Shown here piece by piece: positions 48,450 to 58,322 of a stretch of 64,000 nucleotides of DNA. The stretch comes from Tsukamurella sp. PLM1. GTDB lineage: Bacteria > Actinomycetota > Actinomycetes > Mycobacteriales > Mycobacteriaceae. The stretch covers positions 1,612,001 through 1,676,000 of the forward strand of contig NZ_AP025688.1 of the NCBI RefSeq assembly GCF_023168325.1, in the 5' to 3' direction. The translations under genes were made by a program, and so were the position numbers. The notes under the pieces were generated by a model that worked only from the letters and a program-made list of their open reading frames with translations, did no database searches and was not told the origin of the DNA. Positions within the stretch are counted from its first letter, which is position 1, and each line of letters starts with the position of its first letter.

Positions 48450-48842
48450 TCAGCCGCGCATCTTCTTGGCCGCGCGCCGCAACTGGAAGATTCGCAGCCC
48501 ACCGGCCAGCCCGACCGTGAGCGCGCCGAGGATCGCGGCGATCAGCAGCGAGACACCGAGCGGCAGGTTCGCCTCCCAGAACAGCAGGCTGATCTGCGTG
48601 TTCGACTGGTTCTGGACGATGAACGCCAGCAGCACGAGCAGGACCACGGCCCCCGCGACGAGGCCGGACCACAGAGAGGCGGACCGGGTGTGCCTGACCT
48701 CGTCGTACGCGTCGCGCGTTCCACCGGGGACTGGGGGTGCCGGTGCGGGCGCCGGCACGAGATCGGTCGCGTCCTCGGTCTCGGGGACCGCGAACTCCTG
48801 CTGCTCTTCGCTGTCCCGAACGGGGTCTTCGTGCTTCGCCAT
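48450..48842 (-). CDS. LapA-domain membrane protein
   Basis: 130 residues. After a Glu/Pro-rich N-terminus of about 50 residues come two helices: [20 protein letters not shown] and [20 protein letters not shown], linked by [15 protein letters not shown]. This F-x-x-QN-x(6)-F pattern is the LapA (DUF1049) domain, involved in lipopolysaccharide assembly in E. coli but of unknown use in actinobacteria. It is divergent from rlmN. Confidence 0.88.
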   Translation of the reverse strand: MAKHEDPVRDSEEQQEFAVPETEDATDLVPAPAPAPPVPGGTRDAYDEVRHTRSASLWSGLVAGAVVLLVLLAFIVQNQSNTQISLLFWEANLPLGVSLLIAAILGALTVGLAGGLRIFQLRRAAKKMRG

Positions 48843-48944
48843 GGCGCATATCCTGCCATCTCGCGACCACCCGCGACACCGGAGCGGCCGCCGGAACCCG
48901 GCGTGGTCGGCGGATTGACGGTGACGTGGGAGGATAGAGGGGTT

Positions 48945-50057
48945 ATGAGCACTTCTCTGCCCCTGGTATTCGACGCGCCCAAGCGCGGCAAGCCCCCACG
49001 CCACCTGGCCGACCTCACCGACGCCGAGCTGCAGCAGGCCGTCGTCGACCTCGGTCTGCCCAAGTTCCGTGCGAACCAGCTGGCGCGGCACTACTACGGC
49101 CGGCTGGAGGCCGACGCGGCGACCATGACCGACCTGCCCGCGGGAGCGCGGGGCACCGTCGGGGAAGCGCTACTGCCCGAACTGATGGCGCCCGTGCGGC
49201 ACATCGCCACCGACAGCGGCACCACCCGCAAGACGCTGTGGCGCCTGCACGACGGCACCCTCCTGGAGTCGGTGCTCATGCGGTACACCGACCGCGCGAC
49301 GTTGTGCATTTCCAGCCAGGCCGGCTGCGGCATGGCCTGCCCGTTCTGCGCGACCGGGCAGGGCGGCCTCGACCGGAACCTGTCGACCGCCGAGATCGTG
49401 GACCAGGTGCGCAGCGCGGCCCGGGCCATGCAGGACGGCGACGTCGCGGGCGGCCCGGGCCGGCTGTCGAACGTCGTCTTCATGGGCATGGGGGAGCCGC
49501 TCGCCAATTACAAACGCGTGGTGCAGGCTGTACGTCGGATCACGTCGCCCGCGCCCGAGGGCCTGGGGATCTCGCAGCGGCACGTCACCGTCAGCACCGT
49601 GGGCCTCGCGCCCGCCATCCGGAAGCTGGCCGACGAGGGCCTGTCGGTGACGCTCGCCGTCTCGCTGCACACCCCCGACGACGAGCTGCGCGACACGCTG
49701 GTGCCTGTGAACAACCGCTGGAGCGTGGCAGAGGTGCTGGACGCGGCGCGCTACTACGCCGACACCACGGGGCGGCGCGTGTCGATCGAGTACGCGCTGA
49801 TCCGCGATGTGAACGATCAGCCGTGGCGCGCCGACATGCTGGGCGAGAAGCTGCGGAAGAAGCTCGGCCAGTTCGCGCACGTGAACCTGATCCCGCTCAA
49901 CCCCACGCCGGGGAGCGAATGGGATGCGTCGCCGAAGGACCGGCAGGAGGAGTTCGTGCGACGCGTGATCGCGCAGGGCGTCTCGTGCACCGTGCGCGAT
50001 ACCCGCGGCCAGGAGATCGCGGCGGCCTGCGGTCAGCTGGCCGCCGAGGAGAAGTAG
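48945..50057 (+). CDS. rlmN: Dual-specificity RNA methyltransferase RlmN
   Basis: 370 residues. Radical-SAM enzyme that methylates C2 of A2503 in 23S rRNA and A37 in some tRNAs. The cluster motif [14 protein letters not shown] (C-x3-C-x2-C) begins near residue 128; [18 protein letters not shown] and [13 protein letters not shown] (with the methylated-cysteine region) are present. RBS GAGGGGTT precedes ATG 48945. Confidence 0.97.
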   Translation: MSTSLPLVFDAPKRGKPPRHLADLTDAELQQAVVDLGLPKFRANQLARHYYGRLEADAATMTDLPAGARGTVGEALLPELMAPVRHIATDSGTTRKTLWRLHDGTLLESVLMRYTDRATLCISSQAGCGMACPFCATGQGGLDRNLSTAEIVDQVRSAARAMQDGDVAGGPGRLSNVVFMGMGEPLANYKRVVQAVRRITSPAPEGLGISQRHVTVSTVGLAPAIRKLADEGLSVTLAVSLHTPDDELRDTLVPVNNRWSVAEVLDAARYYADTTGRRVSIEYALIRDVNDQPWRADMLGEKLRKKLGQFAHVNLIPLNPTPGSEWDASPKDRQEEFVRRVIAQGVSCTVRDTRGQEIAAACGQLAAEEK

Positions 50058-50058
50058 C

Positions 50059-50349
50059 TCAGTACTTCCACTTCTTGCGGCGGTTGACCAGCCACTGGAC
50101 GAGGATGACGGCCAGGATCACGATGGCGAAGCCGAGTAGGAAGATGTCCTCGGTCTTGCCGGTGTGGTTGCCGTGCGTCATGAACAGCAGCAGGGCGGCG
50201 AAGAGGACGCCGCTGATCCGGGCGGCGGTGGGGGCGGTGCCGTGCCAGCCCCAATCGCGCGACGGGGCGTCGGCCAGGTCGACCTTCGAAGTGCTGGTCT
50301 GACGCTCCAGGTCGGTGGTTGCCACCGCCTTCTCCTTCGTCGCTTCCAT
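50059..50349 (-). CDS. DUF2631 membrane protein (Rv2876 type)
   Basis: 96 residues. Two helices, ISGVLFAALLLFMTHGNHTG and DIFLLGFAIVILAVILVQWL, follow a polar N-terminus with the motif DWGWHG (residues ~32-37), typical of DUF2631. It is convergent with rlmN by one base (50057/50059) and is found near it in M. tuberculosis too. Function unknown. Confidence 0.9.
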   Translation of the reverse strand: MEATKEKAVATTDLERQTSTSKVDLADAPSRDWGWHGTAPTAARISGVLFAALLLFMTHGNHTGKTEDIFLLGFAIVILAVILVQWLVNRRKKWKY

Positions 50350-50397
50350 CAGCTGCGCACCGGGCGCCGCCCGGGATACGGATGAATCCTATCCCGC

Positions 50398-50414
50398 TAC
50401 GACCGTGCGTCGTA
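50398..50414. promoter_or_regulatory. Inverted repeat in the DUF2631/DUF952 gap
   Basis: TACGAC (50398-50403) and GTCGTA (50409-50414) form a perfect 6-bp inverted repeat with spacer CGTGC. It lies in the 90-base divergent gap, preceded by a possible -10 on the plus strand (TATCCC). An operator is possible; no matching regulator was seen nearby. Confidence 0.4.
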
Positions 50415-50439
50415 CGAGGGGCGGGAATTCCTGGGTAGC

Positions 50440-50766
50440 GTGGCGCGGGTGATCTTCCATCTGGCTCTCGTGACCGACTGGGACGCCGCGCGGGCGACCG
50501 GCGAATACGCCGTCTCCACTCGCGGCGCATCGCTCGCCGACGTCGGCTTCGTCCATTGCTCCACCGACGAACAGTGGCGGGGCGTGCGGGAGCGGTTCTA
50601 CGCAGACGTCCCGGCCGCGGACCTCGTCCTACTCTCGATCGATCTGACGGGGCTGGACGTGCGGTACGAGCCGCCAGCGCCGGGCGTGGACGAGTTGTTT
50701 CCGCACGTCTACGGCCCGATCCCGGTGTCCGCAGTGGTCGGCGCCGAGGCCGTGTCGCCGGAGTGA
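50440..50766 (+). CDS. DUF952 domain protein
   Basis: 108 residues from GTG 50440. VIFHLALVTDWDAARATGEY, DVGFVHCSTDEQWRGVRERF and FPHVYGPIPVSAV match the DUF952 family, small cytoplasmic proteins of unknown role with an ART-like or glutathione-S-transferase-like suggestion in the literature. The usual length is about 110. Confidence 0.92.
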   Translation: MARVIFHLALVTDWDAARATGEYAVSTRGASLADVGFVHCSTDEQWRGVRERFYADVPAADLVLLSIDLTGLDVRYEPPAPGVDELFPHVYGPIPVSAVVGAEAVSPE

Positions 50767-50840
50767 TCTCGACATAGACTCGGGTAGAGAACCTGTCAGA
50801 CCGAGGATCAACTGTCACCGCCACGAGGGGAGGTGCCGAA

Positions 50841-51385
50841 ATGGCTCAGCCGACGTACTCGTTCCCCGACTACTGGAGCGAGGCCGACCTGGACGGGCTG
50901 CCGGACGACGGGCACCGCTACGAGATCGTGGACGGGAGTCTGCTCATGACGCCACCGCCGTCACAGGGACATCAGAGCATCGGCGGAAATCTCTTCATGG
51001 CGTTGCGACTCGCGATGCCGAATGGTTTTCGTGCGCTGTATGAGATCGGCGTGCGAGTGCCGGGCGGCAACTTCATCCCCGACATCGTGGTCCTGAGACC
51101 GGGCAGTTCCCCGAACGTGGAGTGGAGCGAAGCCGAGGATGTCGCCCTCGTGGTCGAGATCGCGTCGAAGTCCACGCGGGTCACGGACCGCACCCTCAAG
51201 GCGGCGAAGTACGCGGAGGCGGGTATCCCGACCTACTGGCGTGTCGACGCCGACGGCACGGTCACGATCCACACCGGGCCTGCCGCCGACGAGTACACGC
51301 GGTCCTCCACGATCCGCCCGGGGATCGGGTGCTCGTCGAGCAGCCGTTCCCGGTCGAGGTGGTACCCGCCGACCTGGTGGAATGA
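50841..51385 (+). CDS. Uma2 family (DUF820) nuclease-fold protein (one frameshift)
   Basis: About 181 residues. FSFPDYWSEADLDGLPDDGH-like start, YEIVDGSLLMTPPPSQGHQ, FIPDIVVLRPGSSPNVEWS and DVALVVEIASKSTRVTDR give the PD-(D/E)xK-like core with Lys in LKAAKYAEAGIPTYWRVD. The break near 51320 is followed by VLVEQPFPVEVVPADLVE. Excellent ribosome site (GAGGGGAGG). It is a second copy of the type at 28226, though only moderately similar. Confidence 0.88.
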
Positions 51386-51398
51386 CGGCCGTATCCCG

Positions 51399-53225
51399 TC
51401 AGGCACCGGCGTACTCGACGACGTAGGTGCCCCAGCCGAGCGGCGCGATGCGATGCGTGCCGTCGCCCGCGAGCGCGGCGAGCTCCTCGGCCGTCCGTAG
51501 TCCGCCGCCGTACAGGCAGAGGTTGCGCAGGTCTTCCTCGGTCTCGTGGTCGTCGGTGGTGCCGGGGTCGAGCACGTTCCCGACGAACACCACGCGGTCG
51601 GCGCTGCCGCGCAGGGTGGTGACCAGCAGTTCGGCGTCGGCGTCCGGGAGCGTCTGCAGGACGTCGATGCCCACCACGAGGTCGTAGCGCTGCGGCAGCG
51701 GGGCGAAGACGGTGCCCGGCGCCGCCGTCACGCGGTCGCGGCGCTCGGACGCGACCACCGCGATCTCCCGCTCGACGGTGCTGGGCATGCCGACGATCGT
51801 CACGCGCACGTCGGGGAGTAGGCGCGCCAGGTTATCGGCGTAGACCCCCGCCCCGTCGCCGAAGATCGCGACCGAGCGCACGGCGTCGAAGTCCACGGCC
51901 TCGGGCAGGGCGGGCGCGCGGTAGGTGGCCCATCGGCTCGCGCCGGAATGCAGTTGCTCGGCGAGGTTCTCGTCGTCGGCGCGGACTCGGCGCACGTCGG
52001 AGCCCTCGAAGGGCACCGCGGCGCCCGTCCGGACCGCGTCGACCAGGTGCACGAAGGACAGGTCCAGGCGGGTGCGCGCCTGGTCGTGGTGCAGGCTGCC
52101 GGCGAGCAGCTCGTCGGGGTCGGTGAGCAGTTCGCCGCGGCCGGTCAGCGTGTAGCCGCCCTGCCCGACCGCGACGAAGCCCATCAGCGCCAGGTGGCGC
52201 AGCAGCTTGCCCGTCGCGCGGGCGTCGGTGCCGCACGCGGCGGCGATCGCGGCGGGCGTCGCCGCGCCGTCGTCGATCGCCGCGAACAGGCCGAGCGTGA
52301 CGCCCGCGCGAACGGCGAAGGGCGGCAACAGCTCCGTCATCTCGTGGACCTCGGATGCCAGGTTCTCGTCCTGGCTGGTGTCCACCAGTTCATCGTCACC
52401 CTCCACCGTCGCGACGACGCGGTGACGCCAGTAGCCGGTGATCTCGACCCGGTCCTTGTCGAGGCCCTTGTCGTTCTTGGCCCATCGGCGCAGCGGCTTG
52501 ATGCCCAGGGTCTCGCCCGCGACCCAGAGGAAGGGGCGCTCGCCGCGCCAGTCGACGGCCTGTACCGCCTCGACGAGGCGCGACGCGCCGTCCGCTTCGG
52601 AGCGGTAGAGCCACACGAACTCGACGTCGCCCTCGGTCGCGAGCTCCTGACGGTGGCCGGGTTCGGCCACTTCGATGACCGCGGTGGCCTTGAAGCCGGG
52701 CGGGAGGATCTCGACGGCGCGCCCGATCGCGGGCAGCGCGGTCTCGTCGCCCGCGAGCAGCAGCCAGTCGGTGTCGCGGGGGAGCGCGGCCGAGTGCTTC
52801 GGCCCGGCGATCAGCACCTTCGAACCGACCTCGACGCGGCGCGCCCAGGTGGCGGCGAGGCCGGTGCCGTGCAGGACGAAGTCGATGGTCATCTCGCGGG
52901 CCGCGGCGTCGATCTCGCGCACGGTGTAGGTCCGCGCGTGCTCGAACGAGCCGTCGGTCCAGTCCACGCGGCCCTGGTCGGTGTTCTTGGGCACCTCGAA
53001 CGGGAACTCGCCGGTCTGCAGGTCGGGGAGGAGCACCTTGATGTCGTCATCGAACCCGGTGCTGCGGACCGGGGGAAGGTCGACGCCGTCGCGGACGTGC
53101 GCGTCCATCGCCGGGCCGCCGACCACGATGCGTCGCATGCCCGGCGTCACGTCGGACACCCGGAGCACGTCGAACTCGCGGAGGCAGATCGGGAACACCG
53201 CGCCGTCGCGGAGTGTGCTGGCCAT
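51399..53225 (-). CDS. Siderophore-interacting reductase fused to an O-methyltransferase-like domain
   Basis: 608 residues. Residues ~1-255 are a SIP/ViuB-type FAD ferric-siderophore reductase (EFDVLRVSDVTPGMRRIVVG, RTYTVREIDAAAREMTIDFV, AGDETALPAIGRAVE, WVAGETLGIKPLRRW). After a short linker, ~280-608 form a winged-helix part (AIAAACGTDARATGKLLRHL) and a SAM-dependent domain of the Methyltransf_2 kind (SVAIFGDGAGVYADNLARLL, DLVVGIDVLQTLPDADAELL). The motif-I glycine line is FGDGAGVY rather than D-x-GGG. It sits under a candidate iron box. M. tuberculosis has a plain ViuB beside xerC (Rv2895c). Confidence 0.88.
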   Translation of the reverse strand: MASTLRDGAVFPICLREFDVLRVSDVTPGMRRIVVGGPAMDAHVRDGVDLPPVRSTGFDDDIKVLLPDLQTGEFPFEVPKNTDQGRVDWTDGSFEHARTYTVREIDAAAREMTIDFVLHGTGLAATWARRVEVGSKVLIAGPKHSAALPRDTDWLLLAGDETALPAIGRAVEILPPGFKATAVIEVAEPGHRQELATEGDVEFVWLYRSEADGASRLVEAVQAVDWRGERPFLWVAGETLGIKPLRRWAKNDKGLDKDRVEITGYWRHRVVATVEGDDELVDTSQDENLASEVHEMTELLPPFAVRAGVTLGLFAAIDDGAATPAAIAAACGTDARATGKLLRHLALMGFVAVGQGGYTLTGRGELLTDPDELLAGSLHHDQARTRLDLSFVHLVDAVRTGAAVPFEGSDVRRVRADDENLAEQLHSGASRWATYRAPALPEAVDFDAVRSVAIFGDGAGVYADNLARLLPDVRVTIVGMPSTVEREIAVVASERRDRVTAAPGTVFAPLPQRYDLVVGIDVLQTLPDADAELLVTTLRGSADRVVFVGNVLDPGTTDDHETEEDLRNLCLYGGGLRTAEELAALAGDGTHRIAPLGWGTYVVEYAGA

Positions 53226-53253
53226 CGTTGCCGTCCCTTTCGTCGGTTTACCG

Positions 53254-53272
53254 TGCAAGGCTAGCCTGCCCT
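53254..53272. promoter_or_regulatory. Candidate IdeR/DtxR iron box
   Basis: The core AGGCTAGCCT is a perfect 10-bp palindrome about 30 bases upstream of the reductase start (minus strand). Over the 19-bp DtxR/IdeR consensus I count about 12 matches, with the best fit in the centre. It would repress the gene when iron is plentiful. Count made by eye. Confidence 0.6.
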
Positions 53273-53331
53273 GCCGAACCGGCGCCGACGGCGGACCGTC
53301 GGGCGGGGCGACGCGCCGATAGGCTGATCCC

Positions 53332-54474
53332 GTGACCACCCGCGTCCTCATCCTCGGCAGCACCGGCTCCATCGGCACCCAGGCCCTGGAGGTGATCGCC
53401 GAGAATCCGGACCGGTTCGAGGTGGTCGGGCTCGGCGCCGGCGGCGGCAACACGGAACTGCTGGCGCGGCAGGCGCGCGATCTCGGGCTCGACGGTGCGC
53501 GGATCGGCATCGCCGACGCCGCCCGCGCCGGCGGGTTCGACGGTGCGTTGACCGGCCCGGACGCCATGACCCGCCTCGTCGACACCGTCGACGCCGACGT
53601 GGTGCTCAACGGCGTCGTCGGCAGCCTGGGCCTCGGCCCGACGCTCGCCGCGCTCGACAGCGGCGCGCGGCTCGCGCTCGCGAACAAGGAGTCGCTGGTC
53701 GCGGGCGGAGCGCTGGTGCTGGCCCGCGCGCAGCCGGGCCAGATCGTGCCCGTGGACTCCGAGCACTCGGCGATCGCGCAGTGCCTGCGCGGCGGCACTG
53801 CGGCGGAGGTCGACCGGCTGATCCTGACGGCGTCGGGCGGCCCCTTCTTCGGCCGGACTCGCGCCGAGCTCGCCGACGTCACCCCCGAGCAGGCGGCGCA
53901 GCACCCGACGTGGTCGATGGGGCCGATGATCACGCTGAACTCCGCGACGCTGGTGAACAAGGCCCTCGAGGTGATCGAGGCGCACCTGCTGTTCGGCGTG
54001 CCGTACGACCGCATCGACGTGACGGTGCACCGGCAGTCGGTGGTGCACTCGATGGTCACCTTCGTCGACGGCGCGACCATCGCCAAGGCCTCGCCGCCGT
54101 CGATGAAGCTGCCGATCGCGCTGGCCCTGGGGTGGCCGGACCGGGTGCCGGGTGCGAGCACCGCCTGCGACTTCACGCAGGCGCACACCTGGACGTTCGC
54201 GCCCGTCGACGACGATGCGTTCCCTGCGATCTCCGTCGCCCGTGAGGCCGGCACCCGCGGCGGCAGCCTCACGGCCGTCTTCAACGCCGCCAACGAGGTG
54301 GTCGCGCAGGCGTTCCTCGACGGTCGCACGTCCTTCCTCGCCATCGTCGACACCGTCGCGCAGGTGGTGTCCGACGGTGCGCAGTGGCAGGCCGAGCCCC
54401 GCGACGTCGCGGATGTCCTGGCGGCGGAGGAGTGGGCGCGCGCCCGGGCGTCCGAGCTGGTCGGGCTCCTCTGA
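53332..54474 (+). CDS. dxr: 1-deoxy-D-xylulose-5-phosphate reductoisomerase
   Basis: 380 residues from GTG 53332. It makes 2-C-methylerythritol 4-phosphate, the first committed step of the non-mevalonate isoprenoid pathway. The NADPH site is [36 protein letters not shown] and [14 protein letters not shown] hold the metal and substrate residues, with TASGGPF following. dxr-rip-ispG puts two MEP-pathway genes around a protease, as in mycobacteria. Confidence 0.97.
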   Translation: MTTRVLILGSTGSIGTQALEVIAENPDRFEVVGLGAGGGNTELLARQARDLGLDGARIGIADAARAGGFDGALTGPDAMTRLVDTVDADVVLNGVVGSLGLGPTLAALDSGARLALANKESLVAGGALVLARAQPGQIVPVDSEHSAIAQCLRGGTAAEVDRLILTASGGPFFGRTRAELADVTPEQAAQHPTWSMGPMITLNSATLVNKALEVIEAHLLFGVPYDRIDVTVHRQSVVHSMVTFVDGATIAKASPPSMKLPIALALGWPDRVPGASTACDFTQAHTWTFAPVDDDAFPAISVAREAGTRGGSLTAVFNAANEVVAQAFLDGRTSFLAIVDTVAQVVSDGAQWQAEPRDVADVLAAEEWARARASELVGLL

Positions 54475-54495
54475 GCGCCCGGTATCCTGGAGTCC

Positions 54496-55731
54496 ATGAT
54501 GTACGCACTGGGTATCGCGGCGTTCGCGCTGTGCATCCTCGCGTCGATCGCGTGGCACGAGTGCGGGCACATGTGGGCGGCGCAGGCCACAGGCATGAAG
54601 GTCCGGCGCTACTTCATCGGCTTCGGGCCCACGGTCTGGTCCGTGCGCCGGCCGAAGGCCGAGGACGGCATCGAGTACGGCGTGAAGGCCCTGCCGCTGG
54701 GCGGGTTCTGCGACATCGCCGGAATGACGCTGCTCGATGAGCTGAAGACGCCCGTCGAGCGCGAGAAGGCGATGTACAAGCAGGCCGCGTGGAAGCGGCT
54801 GTTCGTGCTGTTCGCCGGCCCGGGTATGAACTTCATCCTGGGCGCCCTGCTGATCTACGGCGTCGCGATGACCGCCGGGCTACCGGCCATCGACACGCCC
54901 GCGAAGGCCGCGGTGTCCAGCACCGGATGCGTCGCACAGTCCACGACCAAGCCCACCAAGGAGACGCCGAGCGCTCCGATCGGCGAGTGCCTGCCCAGCC
55001 CGGCCGCGCAGGCCGGCCTGCAGCGCGGCGACGTGATCGCCTCTGTCAACGGCACGGCCGTCGACGCGGACAGCATCATCGACGCCCTGCAGAACTCGAC
55101 CGGCTCCATCGCCCTCGGCATCGTCCGGGACGGGGCCGAGAGGACCGTCACCGTCGAACCGATCACGTCCCAGAAGTGGCGGGCGACGCCCGACGGGAAG
55201 GACCTGATGCAGGTCACCGGGCCCACGATCGGCATCGGTGTCGGCACCGTCCCGGTCACGAACCACTACAACGCGTTCACCGCGATCGGGGGCACCGCGG
55301 CGTTCACGTGGGACATGGGCGAGCGCACCGTGATCGCGATCGGTCAGCTGCCGCAGAAGATCCCGGCCCTCATCGACGCGATCAAGGGCGAGGAGCGCGG
55401 GCTCGACACCCCGCAGTCGCTCGTGGGGGCATCGATGATCGGCGGCGAGGTCGTCGAGCGCGACATGTGGAGCGTCTTCTTCCTGCTCCTCGCTGGACTC
55501 AACCTCATGCTCGGCCTGATCAACCTGCTGCCGGTACCGCCGTTCGACGGCGGCCACATGGCGGTGGTGATCTTCGAGAAGCTCCGCGACCTGGTCACCG
55601 GCCGCAAGGGCGGTCCCGTCGATTACATGAAGCTCGCGCCGCTGACGTACGTGGTCCTGGCGCTCGCCGGCGGGTACATGTTGCTCGTCCTCACAGCCGA
55701 CATAGTCAATCCGATCAAGCTCTTCAACTAA
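54496..55731 (+). CDS. rip: Site-2 protease Rip1 (RseP family)
   Basis: 411 residues. Intramembrane zinc metalloprotease. The HExxH site is HECGH at residues 21-25 in helix one, and the partner motif is NLLPVPPFDGGHM in the third helix. A PDZ domain (AGLQRGDVIASVNGTAVDAD) lies between. In M. tuberculosis Rip1 cuts anti-sigma factors and other membrane proteins. It starts with tandem ATG codons at 54496/54499 and lies 21 bases after dxr. Confidence 0.96.
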   Translation: MMYALGIAAFALCILASIAWHECGHMWAAQATGMKVRRYFIGFGPTVWSVRRPKAEDGIEYGVKALPLGGFCDIAGMTLLDELKTPVEREKAMYKQAAWKRLFVLFAGPGMNFILGALLIYGVAMTAGLPAIDTPAKAAVSSTGCVAQSTTKPTKETPSAPIGECLPSPAAQAGLQRGDVIASVNGTAVDADSIIDALQNSTGSIALGIVRDGAERTVTVEPITSQKWRATPDGKDLMQVTGPTIGIGVGTVPVTNHYNAFTAIGGTAAFTWDMGERTVIAIGQLPQKIPALIDAIKGEERGLDTPQSLVGASMIGGEVVERDMWSVFFLLLAGLNLMLGLINLLPVPPFDGGHMAVVIFEKLRDLVTGRKGGPVDYMKLAPLTYVVLALAGGYMLLVLTADIVNPIKLFN

Positions 55732-55750
55732 AGATCTGGAGTAGCAGCGA

Positions 55751-56897
55751 ATGTCCGTAGGTTTGGGAATGCCGGCAGCCCCGGTCCCCACGTTGGCCCC
55801 GCGCCGCAAGACCCGTCAGCTCAACGTGGGCGGCGTCGGTGTCGGCAGCGACCACCCGATCTCGGTGCAGTCCATGTGCACCACCAAGACGCACGACGTG
55901 AACGCGACGCTGCAGCAGATCGCCGAGCTCACGGCGTCGGGCTGCGACATCGTGCGCGTCGCCTGCCCCCGCCAGGAGGACGCCGACGCGCTGCCGATCA
56001 TCGCCAAGAAGGCGAACATCCCGGTCATCGCCGATATCCACTTCCAGCCGAAGTACATCTTCGCCGCGATCGACGCCGGCTGCGCCGCGGTGCGCGTGAA
56101 CCCCGGCAACATCAAGGAGTTCGACGGCCGCGTGGCGGAGGTCGCGAAGGCGGCGGGGGCCGCGGGCATCCCGATCCGCATCGGCGTCAACGCCGGTTCG
56201 CTCGACAAGCGGCTCATGGAGAAGTACGGCAAGGCCACGCCCGAGGCGCTGGTCGAGTCCGCCCTGTGGGAGGCGAGCCTGTTCGAGGAGCACGGCTTCG
56301 GTGACATCAAGATCTCCGTCAAGCACAACGACCCCGTGATCATGGTGGAGGCCTACCGGCAGCTGGCCGCGCAGTGCGACTACCCGCTGCACCTGGGTGT
56401 CACCGAGGCCGGTCCCGCGTTCCAGGGCACCATCAAGAGCGCGGTGGCGTTCGGTTCCCTCGGCCGACGGCATCGGCGACACGATCCGCGTCTCGCTGTC
56501 GGCGCCGCCCGCCGAGGAGATCAAGGTGGGCGACGCGATCTTGCAGTCGCTGAACCTGCGTCCGCGCAAGCTGGAGATCGTCTCGTGCCCGTCGTGTGGC
56601 CGCGCGCAGGTCGACGTGTACAAGCTGGCCAACGAGGTCACCGCGGGCCTCGAGGGCATGGAGGTGCCGCTGCGCGTCGCCGTCATGGGTTGCGTCGTCA
56701 ACGGCCCCGGCGAGGCGCGCGAGGCAGACCTCGGCGTCGCCTCGGGCAACGGCAAGGGCCAGATCTTCGTCAAGGGCGAGGTGATCAAGACGGTCCCCGA
56801 GTCGAAGATCGTGGAGACGCTGATCGAAGAAGCGCTGCGGATCGCCGAGGAGTCGGGGGATAGTGAGAGCGGTGCGCCCGTCGTCACCGTGTCGTAG
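55751..56897 (+). CDS. ispG: (E)-4-hydroxy-3-methylbut-2-enyl-diphosphate synthase (frameshifted)
   Basis: About 382 residues. IspG (GcpE) is a 4Fe-4S enzyme in the MEP pathway. The TIM-barrel half has [35 protein letters not shown] and [12 protein letters not shown]. The cluster half carries [18 protein letters not shown] and [20 protein letters not shown] (two cysteines plus a third). The break is near 56457 (GGTTCCCTCGGCCGAC), in the conserved AFGSL-ADGIGDT joint, so the indel is certain. It starts 19 bases after rip. Confidence 0.95.
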
Positions 56898-56947
56898 GTG
56901 CGGACGGCCGGCGCGCCGTCACGTCGCGTAGTCGAGAGGGGCCGCCG

Positions 56948-57780
56948 GTGCTCAAGATGCTGCACGAGCGGCCGGTCCCACCCGGGACCTGCCGAAGGTC
57001 CTGGCCGCTCTCGACGCCGACCCGGTGGCGACGTGCATGGTCGCCGGACGCGTGCAGGAGTGCGGCACCGACCCCGGATCGCTCGGCGGAGAACTGTGGA
57101 CGCATCGCGGCGTGCCGACCTCGCTGTGTTTCTCCGGCGCGAACCTGATGCCGCTGCGCGGCGACGTGGACGACATGCGCTACTTCGCCGCCCGCGCCGC
57201 GCGGAACAACCGCACCGCGGCGTCCGTGGTGGGCCGGTCCGAGCTGGTGCTGCCGCTGTGGAGCGAGCTCGAACCGTCGTGGGGACCGGCGAGGGAGGTC
57301 CGGTCCGACCAGCCGCTCATGACGCTGGCCGAGGTCTCGCCGCACTCGCACGCGGGCGTGCGGCCCGCTCGGATGGCCGAACTGGATCGCTACCTCGACG
57401 CGTCGATCGCCATGTTCGAAGTCGAGGTCGGCATCGACCCCCGCGGCGCCGACGGTGGCCGGGCCTATCGGCGGCGCGTCGCCAACACGATCCTCGGCGG
57501 GCGCGCGTACGTCCTGTTCGACGGTGCCGAGGTCGCCTTCAAGGCCGAGGTCGGGGCCGTCTCACGCACCGTCGGGCAGATCCAGGGCGTGTGGGTGCGG
57601 CCCGACCTGCGGGGCGAGGGGCTCGGCGGGGCGGGCACCGCGGCCGTCGCCGAGGCGGTGCTGCGCAGCGGCCGGATCCCCAGCCTGTACGTGAACAGCT
57701 TCAACGTCGCGGCGCGCCGAGCGTACGAGCGGGTGGGGTTCCGCCAAGTGGCGACGTTCGCCACTGTTCTGCTTACCTAG
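56948..57780 (+). CDS. GNAT acetyltransferase with DUF4081 (Rv2867c type) (one frameshift)
   Basis: About 277 residues. The N-terminal DUF4081-like half (DPVATCMVAGRVQECG, GVPTSLCFSGANLMPLRGD) is followed by a GNAT domain with GQIQGVWVRPDLRGEGLGGAGT (acetyl-CoA loop RGEGLGG) and SLYVNSFNVAARRAYERVGF. The first ~10 residues (MLKMLHERPVPPG) are in another frame; the break is near 56975 in a C-rich run. It follows ispG in M. tuberculosis as well. Confidence 0.9.
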
Positions 57781-57784
57781 ACCG

Positions 57785-58260
57785 GTGAACACCTGGGGTA
57801 CATCGCCGTCATCGCCCTGATGGTCGTCGGCCTGCTCGGGATCGTGGTCCCGCTGTTGCCGGGCAGCTCGCTGGTGGCGCTGGGAATCCTGATCTGGGCC
57901 GCCTTCACGGGCGGGAGCGCCTGGTGGGTGTTCGGCGCGGGGCTCGCATGCATGGTGGTCGCGTGGGCGATCAAGTACTACGTGGGCGGTCGCACCATGG
58001 CCAAGGCCGGAGTGGGGAAGTGGTCGCTGGTCGCCGGCGGGGTCGCCGGGATCGTGCTGTTCTTCCTGATCCCCGTCGTGGGCCTGGTGATCGGATTCAT
58101 CGGCGGCACCTTCGCCGCGGAGGCGGTGCGGCTCGGCAACGCGAAGGCCGGCTGGCACGCGGCGCTGGCCGCCACCAAGGCGGCCGGCCTTCTCATCCTG
58201 ATCGAGTTGGCCGGCGCGCTCGGCGCCATCGCGATCTGGCTCGGCTACATCCTGAGCTGA
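57785..58260 (+). CDS. DUF456 family membrane protein
   Basis: About 158 residues, with five helices and a glycine zipper-like pattern. VVGLLGIVVPLLPGSSLVAL and VVGLVIGFIGGTFAAEAVRL are typical of DUF456. If read from GTG 57785, one base is missing early on (LGYIAVIALMVVG); if read from ATG 57820, it is intact but lacks half of helix one. I favour the longer form. It is directly after the GNAT gene (4 bases). Function unknown. Confidence 0.75.
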
Positions 58261-58286
58261 CCGTTGGGGGTCGTGTGACAGATGGG

Positions 58287-58322
58287 CGGATCACCCTTGC
58301 CGTTTCACGGCAGGGCGATCCG
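58287..58322. terminator. Hairpin at the mazF-like end
   Basis: CGGATCACCCTTGCCGT and ACGGCAGGGCGATCCG are near-perfect arms (two bulged bases) around a TTTC loop. They lie across the end of the toxin gene, between it and the DUF456 gene on the other strand, and could end both transcripts. Confidence 0.7.
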
